Shown here: one piece after another, positions 1 to 8,103 of the stretch
Layout: the number at the start of each line of letters is the position of its first letter
Numbering within the stretch: position 1 is the first letter of the stretch
Assembly (NCBI RefSeq): GCF_007860135.1
Contig: NZ_SJPV01000001.1
Location: 186,001-250,000, forward strand
Direction: 5' to 3'
Length of the DNA: 64,000 bases
Source of the DNA: Novipirellula artificiosorum
GTDB taxonomy: Bacteria; Planctomycetota; Planctomycetia; Pirellulales; Pirellulaceae
The notes under the pieces: generated by a model
The model's input: the letters and a program-made list of their open reading frames with translations, nothing else
The model's database searches: none
Told to the model about the DNA's origin: nothing
Translations under genes and position numbers: made by a program

Positions 1-549
1 GTGGTCGATGTACACCACTTCGATCGCTTCGCGGTCGTGAAGTGTGTGAGGAATCGGGTAGCCAACCGTGGTCTTTTCGTCGAAGTAGATCGTGCACTTG
101 TAGTGGGCGTGGTGCAGTTGAGCAGGGCCGATCAGCGGGTAGAAGCGAGGTGGATCGATGTAGTCGGCGATCTTCTCTTTGATGATGCGAACGTCATTGC
201 GTTGGGTTTCCCAGAGCAACGGAATGCCACCTTGAACCGGACGTGCCGATTCCAGTGCATGGACCACTTCATCATCGCTTGGCGGATCGAGAGCAACCGC
301 AGGACCACCCGACGTCGTGGGGCCGAGGATCGGAACGCGATCATAACGTTCCTTCTTCCAAAAGTCTTCTTCGAGCTTGTGTTGGAAGTAGGGACTGACG
401 GGAATCGGCCAGCCGAGGAAACCAAGGTTGATGTTGGTACCGCCGAGTCCGTAGCAGCCGCTCGATCCAATCGCGAGCATTGCCATCGTACAGAACGCAA
501 GCCTTCCAGCAATCGAGGTGCGTTTGACAGTTGAATTGGGAGTCATCAT
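1..549 (-). CDS. Partial exported lipoprotein, 3' end outside the window
   Basis: An open reading frame runs leftward from ATG at 549 (a second ATG is at 546) to base 1 with no stop, so the C-terminus lies outside the window. The first ~32 residues form a signal peptide ending in a lipobox-like IGSSGC, which suggests a lipid-anchored envelope protein. The visible part has 183 codons and continues with aromatic and charged sequence such as PISPYF-like and HHAHYKCTIYFDE stretches. I recognise no catalytic domain. This frame has the better protein character and a start; the plus-strand frame over the same bases is its shadow. Function unknown. Confidence 0.75.
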   Translation of the reverse strand, partial: MMTPNSTVKRTSIAGRLAFCTMAMLAIGSSGCYGLGGTNINLGFLGWPIPVSPYFQHKLEEDFWKKERYDRVPILGPTTSGGPAVALDPPSDDEVVHALESARPVQGGIPLLWETQRNDVRIIKEKIADYIDPPRFYPLIGPAQLHHAHYKCTIYFDEKTTVGYPIPHTLHDREAIEVVYIDH

Positions 550-778
550 CCGAGCAACCTTCCGTGGTTTTATTGTCGTTATCCGATTCATTCGACCCGC
601 TCTCCAACGCTGTATGTGTTGGCGAGCTTTTGGTGTCTGCCGGCCTACGGCGAAGGATCTTCGAATCGTACGATCAGTAATCGCGTTCTGCGTACATCTA
701 GTATCGTGTGAACCTAGGAGGATCTTGCGGATAATTCCGAAAGTTCCGAAATTTATAAGCGATCGGCGATCGGCTTTC

Positions 779-854
779 GGCTGTCCGCTGTCCGCTGATA
801 GCTGATAGCTGTCCGCTGATAGCTGATAGCTGATAGCTGATAGCTGATAGCTGG
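779..854. repeat. 7-bp tandem repeat, about 10.9 copies
   Basis: Consecutive units follow the pattern [A/C/G]GCTG[A/T][T/C], mostly AGCTGAT, with four GCTGTC/CGCTGAT-type variants near the left side. The array lies between the terminator of the BON-domain gene and the start of the lipoprotein gene. Seven is not a multiple of three, so this is not a coding repeat. The last five units are almost identical, which suggests recent slippage. Confidence 0.9.
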
Positions 855-867
855 CCTCTGCGCATGC

Positions 868-900
868 AAAAACCCGCGATCGGGAGGCCCAATCGCGGGT
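868..900 (-). terminator. Intrinsic terminator of the BON-domain gene
   Basis: A perfect 9-bp stem (ACCCGCGAT with ATCGCGGGT, 872-880 and 892-900) closes an 11-nt loop. Read on the minus strand it is followed by TTTTT. It starts 28 bases beyond the stop codon of the BON-domain gene. Confidence 0.85.
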
Positions 901-927
901 CATTTGTGCTGGCGATCCACCGCGACC

Positions 928-2208
928 TTAGCGGTCGGTGAAGTCCAAGAACCACCATCCGTCGTCCCATTCCAAACTCACTTTACGCCATCCCAAGGGG
1001 ACTTGCGGATAAGGATAGAAGGGGCCGATGTATGGCCATGCCGATGGGCTGTACTGCTGTGGATAGGTCAACGCAGCGTAGTTTGGGTGAGCTGCGTAGC
1101 CTGGCCATGCATAGTTCGGCAAGTTGGGCGAATCGTAGCGTGGCGCTGAAACGCCGCTGTACGGTGCCATTGGTACCGGTTGCCCCATTACGGGAGCTCC
1201 GACGGCATAACCAGCCGGGTTGGCTTGAACCGGTTGTTGGTTCATTCGGTACGGAGCTGCCATGGCATTCGCGTTACCTTGGACCGAAGCGGTGCGAGCA
1301 GGCACGGCTGCCGTGGTGACTCGTTGCGGAGCAGGGTCACGAAGCTCGGCTTGTTGCATGGAAACGGGGGCCGGAGCCAATGCAGTCGCACTTGGAATCT
1401 GGATGGAGTCATGAACACCATGGACTCCAGGGATCCCCGACGCAATCTCAACGATCGTATCTCTCTGAGCCTCCGATGCGGCTCGGCCTTTCAAGTGAAG
1501 GACGCCCGAATTGCTAGCGACATCAACCCCGAATCCGCGAAGTTGGCCCGTTTGTTGGGCTTTCCCAAGAGCCTCGATGACCGAGGAAACGACTTTGTCA
1601 TCTTGGATGGGCATCGGCGACGCATTGAGCTCTACCGCTGCGGTAGGCCGAACTTCCCCCGGCATAACTTCCAAAAGTGCGAACTTGGGCATCTTAGGTG
1701 CCTCCGTCACAACTTCCTTTTGAATAGGTGTCTTTTGAACGGCGAGTGTTTGGATGAAAGACAAGCCCGCTTGCGGTTTGGGTTCGGGCTTTGTCACCAC
1801 AGCCGATTGTGCGGGGCGAACCACTTTGGCTTCCGCCACGTTTGCTTCAGGCTGTGCTGCTGCAGCCAATTTCGCGGGCTCAACCACTTTGGCTTCTATC
1901 ACCTTTGCTTCAGGCTGTGCTGCTGCGGTGACGGTGACTTCATCGATGACTCGGCTAATGCCTTCGACTCCCTCGGCCGTTTTCAGCACGAGGTCCTTGT
2001 GACCTGGCTCGCTAACGTTGCCGCGGAAAAGCACCACGCCCTTGTCTACTTTCATGTCGAGCGTGAACGCTTTCAACGCTCCCGCATCTCGGTTGACTTT
2101 CAACCGTTGAATAATTTGCTCTGCGATTTCTCGGTCGCCGCCCCAGACCTGCATCGGCCCAAGAGCAGCGATCGCGGCAATCGCTAATCCGAAATACTTG
2201 CGTCGCAT
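928..2208 (-). CDS. Exported protein with two BON domains
   Basis: A 426-residue protein with a Sec-type signal peptide (residues 1-23). A BON domain covers about 24-93 and a second about 202-272, each with the typical GVVLFRG / GVLHLKG beta turn and a closing GI..V..V pattern. BON domains are known as envelope or membrane-binding modules in the OsmY family. Between them lies a duplicated ~22-residue stretch (QPEAKVIEAKVVEPA and QPEANVAEAKVVRPA), which is also visible as a DNA repeat near 1805-1925. Residues 280-426 are rich in Pro, Tyr, Gln and Ala and probably disordered, ending WWFLDFTDR. A GGGAGG ribosome-binding site precedes the ATG, and a terminator follows the gene. A periplasmic or surface structural role is inferred. 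Confidence 0.85.
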   Translation of the reverse strand: MRRKYFGLAIAAIAALGPMQVWGGDREIAEQIIQRLKVNRDAGALKAFTLDMKVDKGVVLFRGNVSEPGHKDLVLKTAEGVEGISRVIDEVTVTAAAQPEAKVIEAKVVEPAKLAAAAQPEANVAEAKVVRPAQSAVVTKPEPKPQAGLSFIQTLAVQKTPIQKEVVTEAPKMPKFALLEVMPGEVRPTAAVELNASPMPIQDDKVVSSVIEALGKAQQTGQLRGFGVDVASNSGVLHLKGRAASEAQRDTIVEIASGIPGVHGVHDSIQIPSATALAPAPVSMQQAELRDPAPQRVTTAAVPARTASVQGNANAMAAPYRMNQQPVQANPAGYAVGAPVMGQPVPMAPYSGVSAPRYDSPNLPNYAWPGYAAHPNYAALTYPQQYSPSAWPYIGPFYPYPQVPLGWRKVSLEWDDGWWFLDFTDR

Positions 2209-2462
2209 GGAAATGCCTCCCTACAGTCGTGAATCGCTCCGATGCTTGAAACCAGTCGAAGGCCCAGTCGCACGACGCGACATGGATGTCACCACCAGAG
2301 GCAACTGATCCTGCGACCGATCACAACAGACCGGTGTTGTTGGTTGTTTCGGTCATCCGGGGGCTCGCAAGGTAGGCTTTTTCTGATTTTGTCGCCAAAT
2401 ACGATTATTCGGCTGTAAGCTTGGTTGGCAGATGCCGTGAAACGAGATGTTTCATGGGCAGA

Positions 2463-2807
2463 TCAGCCGCGCCCGCGAAACGTCTTGACCGCAACGGTCA
2501 GAGCCATCAACGTCCCCACCGCAGGCAAGACGGCGAAAATCAACCGTGGTTGAGCCGCCAAAACCATTAACGCCACGACGCCGATCACGGAAACGCCAGC
2601 CGGCAGCCATTGAGCAGGCCGACGGAGTGACGGCCAGGCGAGCCAAAGTGCTCCCAGAACCAACCCGATGCGCCCCATGGCAGCGGCAGCAAAACGTGAT
2701 GCGTTGTCATCACCAAACCACCACGCCACAACGCTGAGGGTCATCATCAAGACGACAACCAGTAGCAAGACACTGCGGCGACGATCAGCAAAGAAATCGT
2801 TCGGCAT
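2463..2807 (-). CDS. Small hypothetical membrane protein
   Basis: A 114-residue protein from ATG at 2807; an upstream TTG at 2852 would add 15 residues. It has an N-terminal basic patch (ADRRRS) followed by about four hydrophobic stretches: SVLLLVVVLMMTLSVVAWW, a central GLVLGALWLAW, VSVIGVVALMVLAA and LIFAVLPAVGTLMALTV. It ends in KTFRGRG. This is compatible with a four-helix inner-membrane protein. I recognise no family. It is divergent from the phosphoesterase gene, with about 265 bases between the starts. Confidence 0.55.
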   Translation of the reverse strand: MPNDFFADRRRSVLLLVVVLMMTLSVVAWWFGDDNASRFAAAAMGRIGLVLGALWLAWPSLRRPAQWLPAGVSVIGVVALMVLAAQPRLIFAVLPAVGTLMALTVAVKTFRGRG

Positions 2808-3072
2808 GAGGAATGGGGGACGAGCTGTCACAGCGGGAGGGGTGTGGGCCAAAAATCGCGGCAGGCTCTATCTTAACCGAAACCGTCGCCGATGCCTTCC
2901 TCTGGCAGATAGCCCTCATCCGATCCTCGCTACAACGCGTTGTTGCAAAACGTTATCCTGGTCGATTCGATCGTCAAATCCGGCCGACGTCGGTACGCCC
3001 CCCAAAATCCAACATCCTGGAACCACCCAAAAATCATCCCGGATGGCCCCCAAGAAAAATGTGCGGGATCCC

Positions 3073-3675
3073 ATGAAATACCTTTGCTTTAGCGATCTAC
3101 ACCGCGATACCGTTGCGGCGGCAAACCTTGTTTCCCTGGCAGCGGATGCGGACGTTGTTCTGGGCGCCGGTGACTTTGCCAATCGTCACCTCGGCATCAA
3201 CGATACGCTCGAGATTCTCGCCGCGATTGACAAGCCAACCGTTCTGGTTCCGGGCAATGGCGAAACCGCTGAGGAACTGAGATCGGCTGCCAAGATCTGG
3301 AAGTCGGCCCGCGTGCTGCACGGCGAAGGCTGTGAAATCGATGGCATCGACTTCTGGGGGGTCGGTGGTGGAATTCCGGTCACGCCATTTGGCGATTGGA
3401 GTTATGACTTCGACGAAACACAAGCCAAACGACTGCTCAACGGGTGTCCGACAAAGGGGATTCTCGTGGTTCACTCACCGCCGATTGACACCGTTGATCA
3501 CGATACGACGGGACGGGTGCGTGGTAGTCACGCGATACGCATGGCCATCGAAACTAAGATGCCCAAGCTCGTGGTCTGTGGTCACATCCACTGTGACTGG
3601 GAAAAACAAGTGGTGCTGTGTGAATCACGCATCCTCAACGCAGGCCCTCGGGGTGTCCTGATCGAGGTGGATTGA
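3073..3675 (+). CDS. Calcineurin-like metallophosphoesterase
   Basis: A 200-residue protein beginning MKYLCFSDLH. The metal-binding blocks of the metallophosphoesterase fold are present in order: D8-x-H10 (SDLH), G-D34 (GAGDF), GN62 (VPGNGE), H134 (VVHSPP) and GHIH at 170-173. This matches the short YfcE/MJ0936-type branch, which has no extra domains. It probably hydrolyses phosphomono- or diesters with two metal ions; the substrate cannot be told. An in-frame ATG at 3043 would add 10 residues, but the chosen start puts the first beta strand at the N-terminus as usual. It stands alone, convergent with the anti-sigma gene. Confidence 0.85.
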   Translation: MKYLCFSDLHRDTVAAANLVSLAADADVVLGAGDFANRHLGINDTLEILAAIDKPTVLVPGNGETAEELRSAAKIWKSARVLHGEGCEIDGIDFWGVGGGIPVTPFGDWSYDFDETQAKRLLNGCPTKGILVVHSPPIDTVDHDTTGRVRGSHAIRMAIETKMPKLVVCGHIHCDWEKQVVLCESRILNAGPRGVLIEVD

Positions 3676-3707
3676 GTTTGTCTTAGCGCGACGGGGTGGC
3701 TTGCTTT

Positions 3708-4781
3708 TTATCGCTGACGAACATTCGTAAAGGGGGGACGCCAACTTGGGGCAAGCGATGCATCGTCGATGTTCACACCCGCTTCAACTTGGCCGTGGTG
3801 ATTGAGCCACGGGTGATCGGGAATGTGATCGAGCGTCGGTAGCGTCACAAATTGCACACGCCCGTCCTCGTACAAAACGTTGATGCCATAGCCTCCATGA
3901 CCGACACTCTTCGGTTGCGTTGCAAATCCTGCAAACTGATTCGACGGAGCATCGCTCATCACGGCGAAAGACGATCGCGATTCAAACCGCGGCGAGCCGA
4001 ATTGCTTTCCATCGATCACACCAAGCGTGTAAGCATAGTGCCCCCCCGCAAACCGCTGCAATTCGCGGAGTCGGTCCACCGACGCATGATGCAATTGCTC
4101 CACCGACGGCAGTTCGTTCGCTTCCGAGAACCGGAACGCATCCTCCGCAGGTGCCCCCACAGACGGACACCATCGTGTCGTGCTGTCCTCCAACAAACCG
4201 GCCGCTTTCAAGCGAACCGCATAGACGCCTGCAAAGGCTTCCGGTCCTTCTTTGGCCACCGCCGGAAGTCGCGATTGTTCATCCCGCGTAACGAATTGCG
4301 TTAGCGCGGTCCCAAATTGGCGAAGCTGATCTTGGCATGCCAACCGCCTTGCTTCAAAACGTCCTTCGGCAAGCGATGGCAGCAGCAGCCCCAGCAAGAC
4401 CGCCGCACTCAACGCCCCCGTAACCCAATCCATCCACGTGAACTCGGGTCGCGCTGAAACCTCAACGCCACCGCTCATGGGCGCCAAGCCGACGCGAGGG
4501 GCCTTGGCTTCCTTTGCAGCGTCAGCCCTCGTCGGGGGCTCAGCGGCCGAAAACTCGGTGTCACCTCTCGGTAACGGCGGCAATCCAGAGAGTGTTTTTG
4601 AAACCAAATCAACCGGAGGACTCGCGGGCGGTTGATAATGTTCTTCGAGCGGCCGTAGGGCTTGTTCTAAACGCTCGAGTTCACGCCTCGCCTCGGGATC
4701 CACTCGAAGCCGATCGGCCACACGCTGCATTTCGTGCGGTTCGAGCGCGCCGAGTAGATAGCCGAGTAGGTCTTCGTGCAT
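3708..4781 (-). CDS. Anti-sigma factor-like membrane protein fused to a pseudopilin/DUF1559-like domain
   Basis: A 357-residue protein. Residues 1-60 (starting MHEDLLGYLLGALEPHEM) look like the helical cytoplasmic domain of planctomycete anti-sigma factors, without the zinc-binding His/Cys set. After a Pro/Ala-rich linker there is one transmembrane helix (about 118-137). That helix and what follows, LLLPSLAEGRFEARRLAC and DQLRQFGTAL, closely resemble the DUF1559 protein encoded at 8104-9036 (LLLPAVQSARAAARRMSC, then NNSKQFALAI). Near the C-terminus H295 with D306-G307 (GHGGYGINVLYEDGRVQFV) recalls the H-X9-DG signature of that family, with one extra residue. The ECF sigma gene lies just upstream on the same strand (143-bp gap), so this is probably its regulator. 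The pseudopilin relation is my inference from motif comparison. Confidence 0.75.
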   Translation of the reverse strand: MHEDLLGYLLGALEPHEMQRVADRLRVDPEARRELERLEQALRPLEEHYQPPASPPVDLVSKTLSGLPPLPRGDTEFSAAEPPTRADAAKEAKAPRVGLAPMSGGVEVSARPEFTWMDWVTGALSAAVLLGLLLPSLAEGRFEARRLACQDQLRQFGTALTQFVTRDEQSRLPAVAKEGPEAFAGVYAVRLKAAGLLEDSTTRWCPSVGAPAEDAFRFSEANELPSVEQLHHASVDRLRELQRFAGGHYAYTLGVIDGKQFGSPRFESRSSFAVMSDAPSNQFAGFATQPKSVGHGGYGINVLYEDGRVQFVTLPTLDHIPDHPWLNHHGQVEAGVNIDDASLAPSWRPPFTNVRQR

Positions 4782-4924
4782 TACTTTCTACACCGAATCT
4801 TGGGAACAGGTTCAAAGAACCGGATTGCGTTCAAACCGACTCGAGCCTTGGAAGCGAACGCCCAACGGCACAAGCCTTTCCTGTTCTATGCGCTCGATCG
4901 GCAAACGGTTCAATCGAAGCCAAT

Positions 4925-5572
4925 CTACTCGGTCGGCGGCGAATGCGTTTCTTCCCAAAGCGTTCCCAAACGTTGGACCGCAACGTGCAATCGACTCTTG
5001 ACCGTCCCGACCGGAATACCGAGGACTTCGGCCGCTTCTCGGTACTTCAACCCCTGATAATAGACCAAGTGGATGACCTGCTGCATCGATTCACCTAAGT
5101 TGGCAACCGATGCGTTCACCCAACGACTATTTTCTTCCTGAGCCGCGACCGCGTGTGGATCGGGTGCGTCACCCACCAATTTCTCGGACCAACTGCTCGA
5201 TCGATCGTCTTGGTTGTTCGCATGATTTCGGTCCAAACTGACCATGCGGTGCCGTTTGTTGCGCCGCTGGGCGTCGATCGCTTGGTTGGTCGCAATGCCG
5301 TACAACCAGGGGCGGAACCGCCGTGTGGCATCAAACTGGTAACACTTCAAATGCACCTGCAAAAACGTTCCTTGAAACGCTTCCTCGGCGGTGTCCGCAT
5401 TACCGAGGTAACGCCGCAAGTAGCTAAATATTTCGCGTTCGTAGCGTCGTATCAACGTTTCGAAAAGCGCCCGATCAGCGGATTCTCGATACTGAACGAT
5501 CAGCCCTTCGTCGGACAGATCGCCGAACGCAACCTCCTGTTCTTTCGACTGTTTCTTGGTTGTGGTCGCCAT
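4925..5572 (-). CDS. ECF-family RNA polymerase sigma factor
   Basis: A 215-residue protein with the two-domain layout of group IV sigma factors. Sigma region 2 covers about residues 35-110 (ALFETLIRRYEREIFSYLRR, then AEEAFQGTFLQVH and RPWLYGIATNQAIDAQRR). Region 4 covers about 155-208 (VYYQGLKYREAAEVLGIPVGTVKSRLH, quoted here only in part as the helix-turn-helix AAEVLGIPVGTVKSRL). A Ser/Asp-rich linker joins them. The ATG has a good GGGAGG site 8 bases upstream. The downstream membrane protein is the likely anti-sigma partner. The gene has a 5' leader with a possible promoter and attenuator (see those entries). The target regulon is unknown. Confidence 0.92.
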   Translation of the reverse strand: MATTTKKQSKEQEVAFGDLSDEGLIVQYRESADRALFETLIRRYEREIFSYLRRYLGNADTAEEAFQGTFLQVHLKCYQFDATRRFRPWLYGIATNQAIDAQRRNKRHRMVSLDRNHANNQDDRSSSWSEKLVGDAPDPHAVAAQEENSRWVNASVANLGESMQQVIHLVYYQGLKYREAAEVLGIPVGTVKSRLHVAVQRLGTLWEETHSPPTE

Positions 5573-5628
5573 CGAAGATGCCTCCCGCAGAGGAGTGAAG
5601 GAATGGAAAAAAAAGAAAATAAGAAAAC

Positions 5629-5656
5629 AAAAAAGTGTTTCCCGATAAAAGGAAAC
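5629..5656 (-). promoter_or_regulatory. Attenuator-like hairpin in the sigma-gene leader
   Basis: On the minus strand, GTTTCC (complement of 5651-5656) pairs with GGAAAC (complement of 5637-5642) across an 8-nt loop, and TTTTTT follows two bases later. It lies between the possible promoter (5661-5687) and the sigma start. The stem is only 6 bp, so termination would be weak. The downstream leader is extremely T-rich on the minus strand. Confidence 0.35.
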
Positions 5657-5660
5657 GCGA

Positions 5661-5687
5661 ATTCTATGCCAGAAGTATGCATGTCAA
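5661..5687 (-). promoter_or_regulatory. Possible sigma-70-type promoter of the ECF sigma gene
   Basis: Minus strand: TTGACA (complement of 5682-5687), 15 bases, then TAGAAT (complement of 5661-5666), about 90 bases ahead of the start codon. The -35 is consensus and the -10 has one or two departures, but the spacer is short. A second candidate further upstream has TTGACT and GATACT with a 16-bp spacer. Confidence 0.35.
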
Positions 5688-5834
5688 AATGACACACCCT
5701 CGCTGCGGTTGTGACGAAAACGGACACGTCCGCCGCTCCTGCTAGTATCTCAGAAATCTGGCGGTAGTCAAAACGGTTTCGAGGGTTAAGGGTAGATAGT
5801 TCGCCAGAAACCACGCTGTTCGGGGGGGCAGCAT

Positions 5835-7574
5835 GTGAAATCCAGGCAACCTTTGCAGGCCCATTGTTGCTACATTGGTCGCTTAGGATCCCCACAAACG
5901 AAAGGCGAAAGAGCTCCTTTGAACCAGACGCGTGAACATAAGTTTCGGTACCAATGGTGGACCTCGGGCGATATCAACGCCTTTTTTGGCTTGATGCTCG
6001 ACAACATCGTCGGCTTGCTGTTGATGGTGGCGCTGCTGAGTGGGTTTGGATTTCCAACCGACTTTGCGGTTTCGCGAATGGTTCCTGGCACGGCCCTGGG
6101 CGTTTTGGTTGGCGACCTGGCGTTCTTCTTCCTGGCGTTTCGGTTAGCAAGGAAAACCGGAAATCGTGATGTCACGGCGATGCCGCTCGGTCTCGACACG
6201 CCATCGACGTACGGTATCGTGCTGTTTGTGCTTGGGCCCTCCTATTTGCAGGGCGTTGAAGCGGGACTCGATTCGATCGATGCTGCCTATCGAACGTGGT
6301 ACATCGGCATTTGGTGCATCGTGCTCAGCGGCGTGCTGAAGTTGGCGTTGGCCCCAATCACACAGTGGGTCCAACGAGTCGTTCCACGCGCCGGACTGCT
6401 CGGCTCATTGGCAGCCATCGCGCTGGTGTTGATCAGTTTCTTCCCACTGACTGAGATCCTCGGGCATCCGCTGCCAGGCCTTTTGGCGCTCGTGATCGTA
6501 CTGACGACGCTGGTCGCGAAAATCCCCCTGCCCGGCCGAACGCCCGGGACACTTGGTGCGTTGTTGGTGGCAGGCACGGTCTACTATTTGCTGTGTTTTG
6601 TGGAAGGCAGTGGCTATCATCTTCCCTCACCCGAGCCGATCGCGTGGTTCCCAAAGGAATGGATGGAGAGTTATTCCTTGACCTGGATGGCGGCCCTGCC
6701 GGATGCCTTGGCCTATTTGCCGATTGCGTTTCCCTTTGCGATTGGAACCATTGTTGGCGGCATTGACTGTACCGAAAGTGCCGCCGCCGCGGGCGATCGT
6801 TATGACACTCGCATGGTGATCGGTGTTGAAGGGATCGCGACGCTATTGGCCGGTTTGTCAGGTGGCGTGATCCAAACCACGCCGTATATCGGGCATCCTG
6901 CCTACAAGGCGATGGGCGGCCGTGCAGCGTACACGTTAGCGACGGCCTTATTGGTGGGGTCGGCTGGGTTGGTAGGCTACTTTGGGCTACTCAATGCGTG
7001 GATCCCAAAGCCGGTGGTGTTCCCGATTCTGGTGTTCATCGGTCTGGAGATCACCGCCCAAAGCTTCCTGGCAACACCCCGTCGACATTATGCTGCGGTC
7101 GCATTGGCCTGTTTGCCCGCGCTGGCATTCTTAGCGATGAGTGTGCCTGGGCGGATTCTAAGCGACCCAGCCTTGCAAGGGCTCGACTTCTCGGCTGATT
7201 CGCTTGATGGGTTGTTGCAGAAGGATATGATCACACTCGGAATGCTTAGCAACGGTTTCATCTTGACCAGTTTGCTGTGGGCTTGGTGTTTAGCGGCCGC
7301 CATCGATCGGCGCTTGCGTCTCGCGGGGGTGGTCTTCGTGGTTGCTGCAGGATTGACGCTTTTCGGAATCATTCATTCGCCATTACCGGGGAACCGTTTG
7401 TTTGTTCCGTTTGGCCCGGATGCTTGGGGCGAGATGGTGCTCGGTGCGGAAGATCGAAAACGGGTTCTCGAGTTTGTCGCGGGGTACCTGGTTTCGGCGG
7501 GCGCGTTACTTGCTTGGTCCTTCTACCCTGCGGTCGCCGCATCCGAATTTGACCCCACGTCCTCGGCCTCTTAA
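5835..7574 (+). CDS. NCS2-type nucleobase/xanthine-uracil permease family protein
   Basis: A protein of up to 579 residues with about 12-14 hydrophobic segments. The region after residue 40 (FRYQWWTSGDINAFFGLMLD) and the block MPLGLDTPSTYGIVLF resemble the nucleobase-ascorbate (NCS2)/SulP-like permease fold. In that fold a short SxD/E-containing segment (here GGIDCTESAAAAGD) takes part in substrate binding. The initiator drawn is GTG at 5835. TTG at 5919, preceded by AAAGGCGAAAGAG, would give a more usual N-terminus, and I consider both possible. It is a plasma-membrane transporter of unknown substrate. No purine or pyrimidine catabolic gene is adjacent. Confidence 0.75.
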   Translation: MKSRQPLQAHCCYIGRLGSPQTKGERAPLNQTREHKFRYQWWTSGDINAFFGLMLDNIVGLLLMVALLSGFGFPTDFAVSRMVPGTALGVLVGDLAFFFLAFRLARKTGNRDVTAMPLGLDTPSTYGIVLFVLGPSYLQGVEAGLDSIDAAYRTWYIGIWCIVLSGVLKLALAPITQWVQRVVPRAGLLGSLAAIALVLISFFPLTEILGHPLPGLLALVIVLTTLVAKIPLPGRTPGTLGALLVAGTVYYLLCFVEGSGYHLPSPEPIAWFPKEWMESYSLTWMAALPDALAYLPIAFPFAIGTIVGGIDCTESAAAAGDRYDTRMVIGVEGIATLLAGLSGGVIQTTPYIGHPAYKAMGGRAAYTLATALLVGSAGLVGYFGLLNAWIPKPVVFPILVFIGLEITAQSFLATPRRHYAAVALACLPALAFLAMSVPGRILSDPALQGLDFSADSLDGLLQKDMITLGMLSNGFILTSLLWAWCLAAAIDRRLRLAGVVFVVAAGLTLFGIIHSPLPGNRLFVPFGPDAWGEMVLGAEDRKRVLEFVAGYLVSAGALLAWSFYPAVAASEFDPTSSAS

Positions 7575-7631
7575 CTTGCCTTGCAGTTGAATCGACGCGA
7601 CAATGGTTTTCGCTGAACTCATCGTGGGAGA

Positions 7632-8090
7632 ATGTTCTTGTCTAAATGGATGATCCGGATTGGTTTGCTGGGGATGGCTTTTGCGACATGCGGTTGCCGT
7701 CCGTCATCGCCGCCACTTCGGCAAGCGATGTCGGGTAAGGTCGAGGTCGATGGTCACCCCATTCGGAGCGGATCGATCAGTTTCTTGCCTAACCGCGGAA
7801 CCTCTGGCCCCGCAGCAACGACGGTCATTGTCGATGGCCAATACGTGTTTTCAGCATTGAACGGCCCGTATCAAGGACCGCACCAAATCATGATTGGGAT
7901 CGATCCCGTGGCCATCGACCTCTCAGCCGACCAAGCAAAACGCGGCGTTGCTGCCAAGGTCACCAGCGGCGGAGATCACTCGGGAAACCGACCCTCGGAT
8001 GAAGCGAAACGTAACTGGGTCGCTGAGTACGTGGTCCCTGGTGATGGGAAAGCCAAGAGAGATTTTTTGCTTCAAACGATTGATGACTAA
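7632..8090 (+). CDS. Small lipoprotein with a transthyretin/carboxypeptidase-regulatory-like fold
   Basis: A 152-residue protein with a signal peptide ending in a Cys-containing lipobox region (FATCGC, residues 18-23). The body has GKVEVDGHPIRSGSISFLP and GQYVFSALNGPYQGPHQI, the pattern of the short beta-sandwich lipoproteins that planctomycetes encode next to DUF1559 genes. The DUF1559 gene starts 14 bases after its stop, so the two are almost certainly co-transcribed. No enzymatic residues are visible. A structural or adhesion role in the envelope is inferred only from the pairing. Confidence 0.75.
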   Translation: MFLSKWMIRIGLLGMAFATCGCRPSSPPLRQAMSGKVEVDGHPIRSGSISFLPNRGTSGPAATTVIVDGQYVFSALNGPYQGPHQIMIGIDPVAIDLSADQAKRGVAAKVTSGGDHSGNRPSDEAKRNWVAEYVVPGDGKAKRDFLLQTIDD

Positions 8091-8103
8091 CGCACCCTGT
8101 TGT

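Noticed and set aside
1..534. Plus-strand open frame at the left edge
   Set aside because: It is the shadow of the minus-strand lipoprotein gene, which has a signal peptide and lipobox.
779..854. Possible CRISPR-like repeat array
   Set aside because: Units are 7 bp and contiguous, with no spacers; a simple tandem repeat.
5835..5918. N-terminal 28 residues of the permease from the GTG start
   Set aside because: Not rejected outright: the sequence has little protein character and the TTG at 5919 may be the true start; noted as uncertain.
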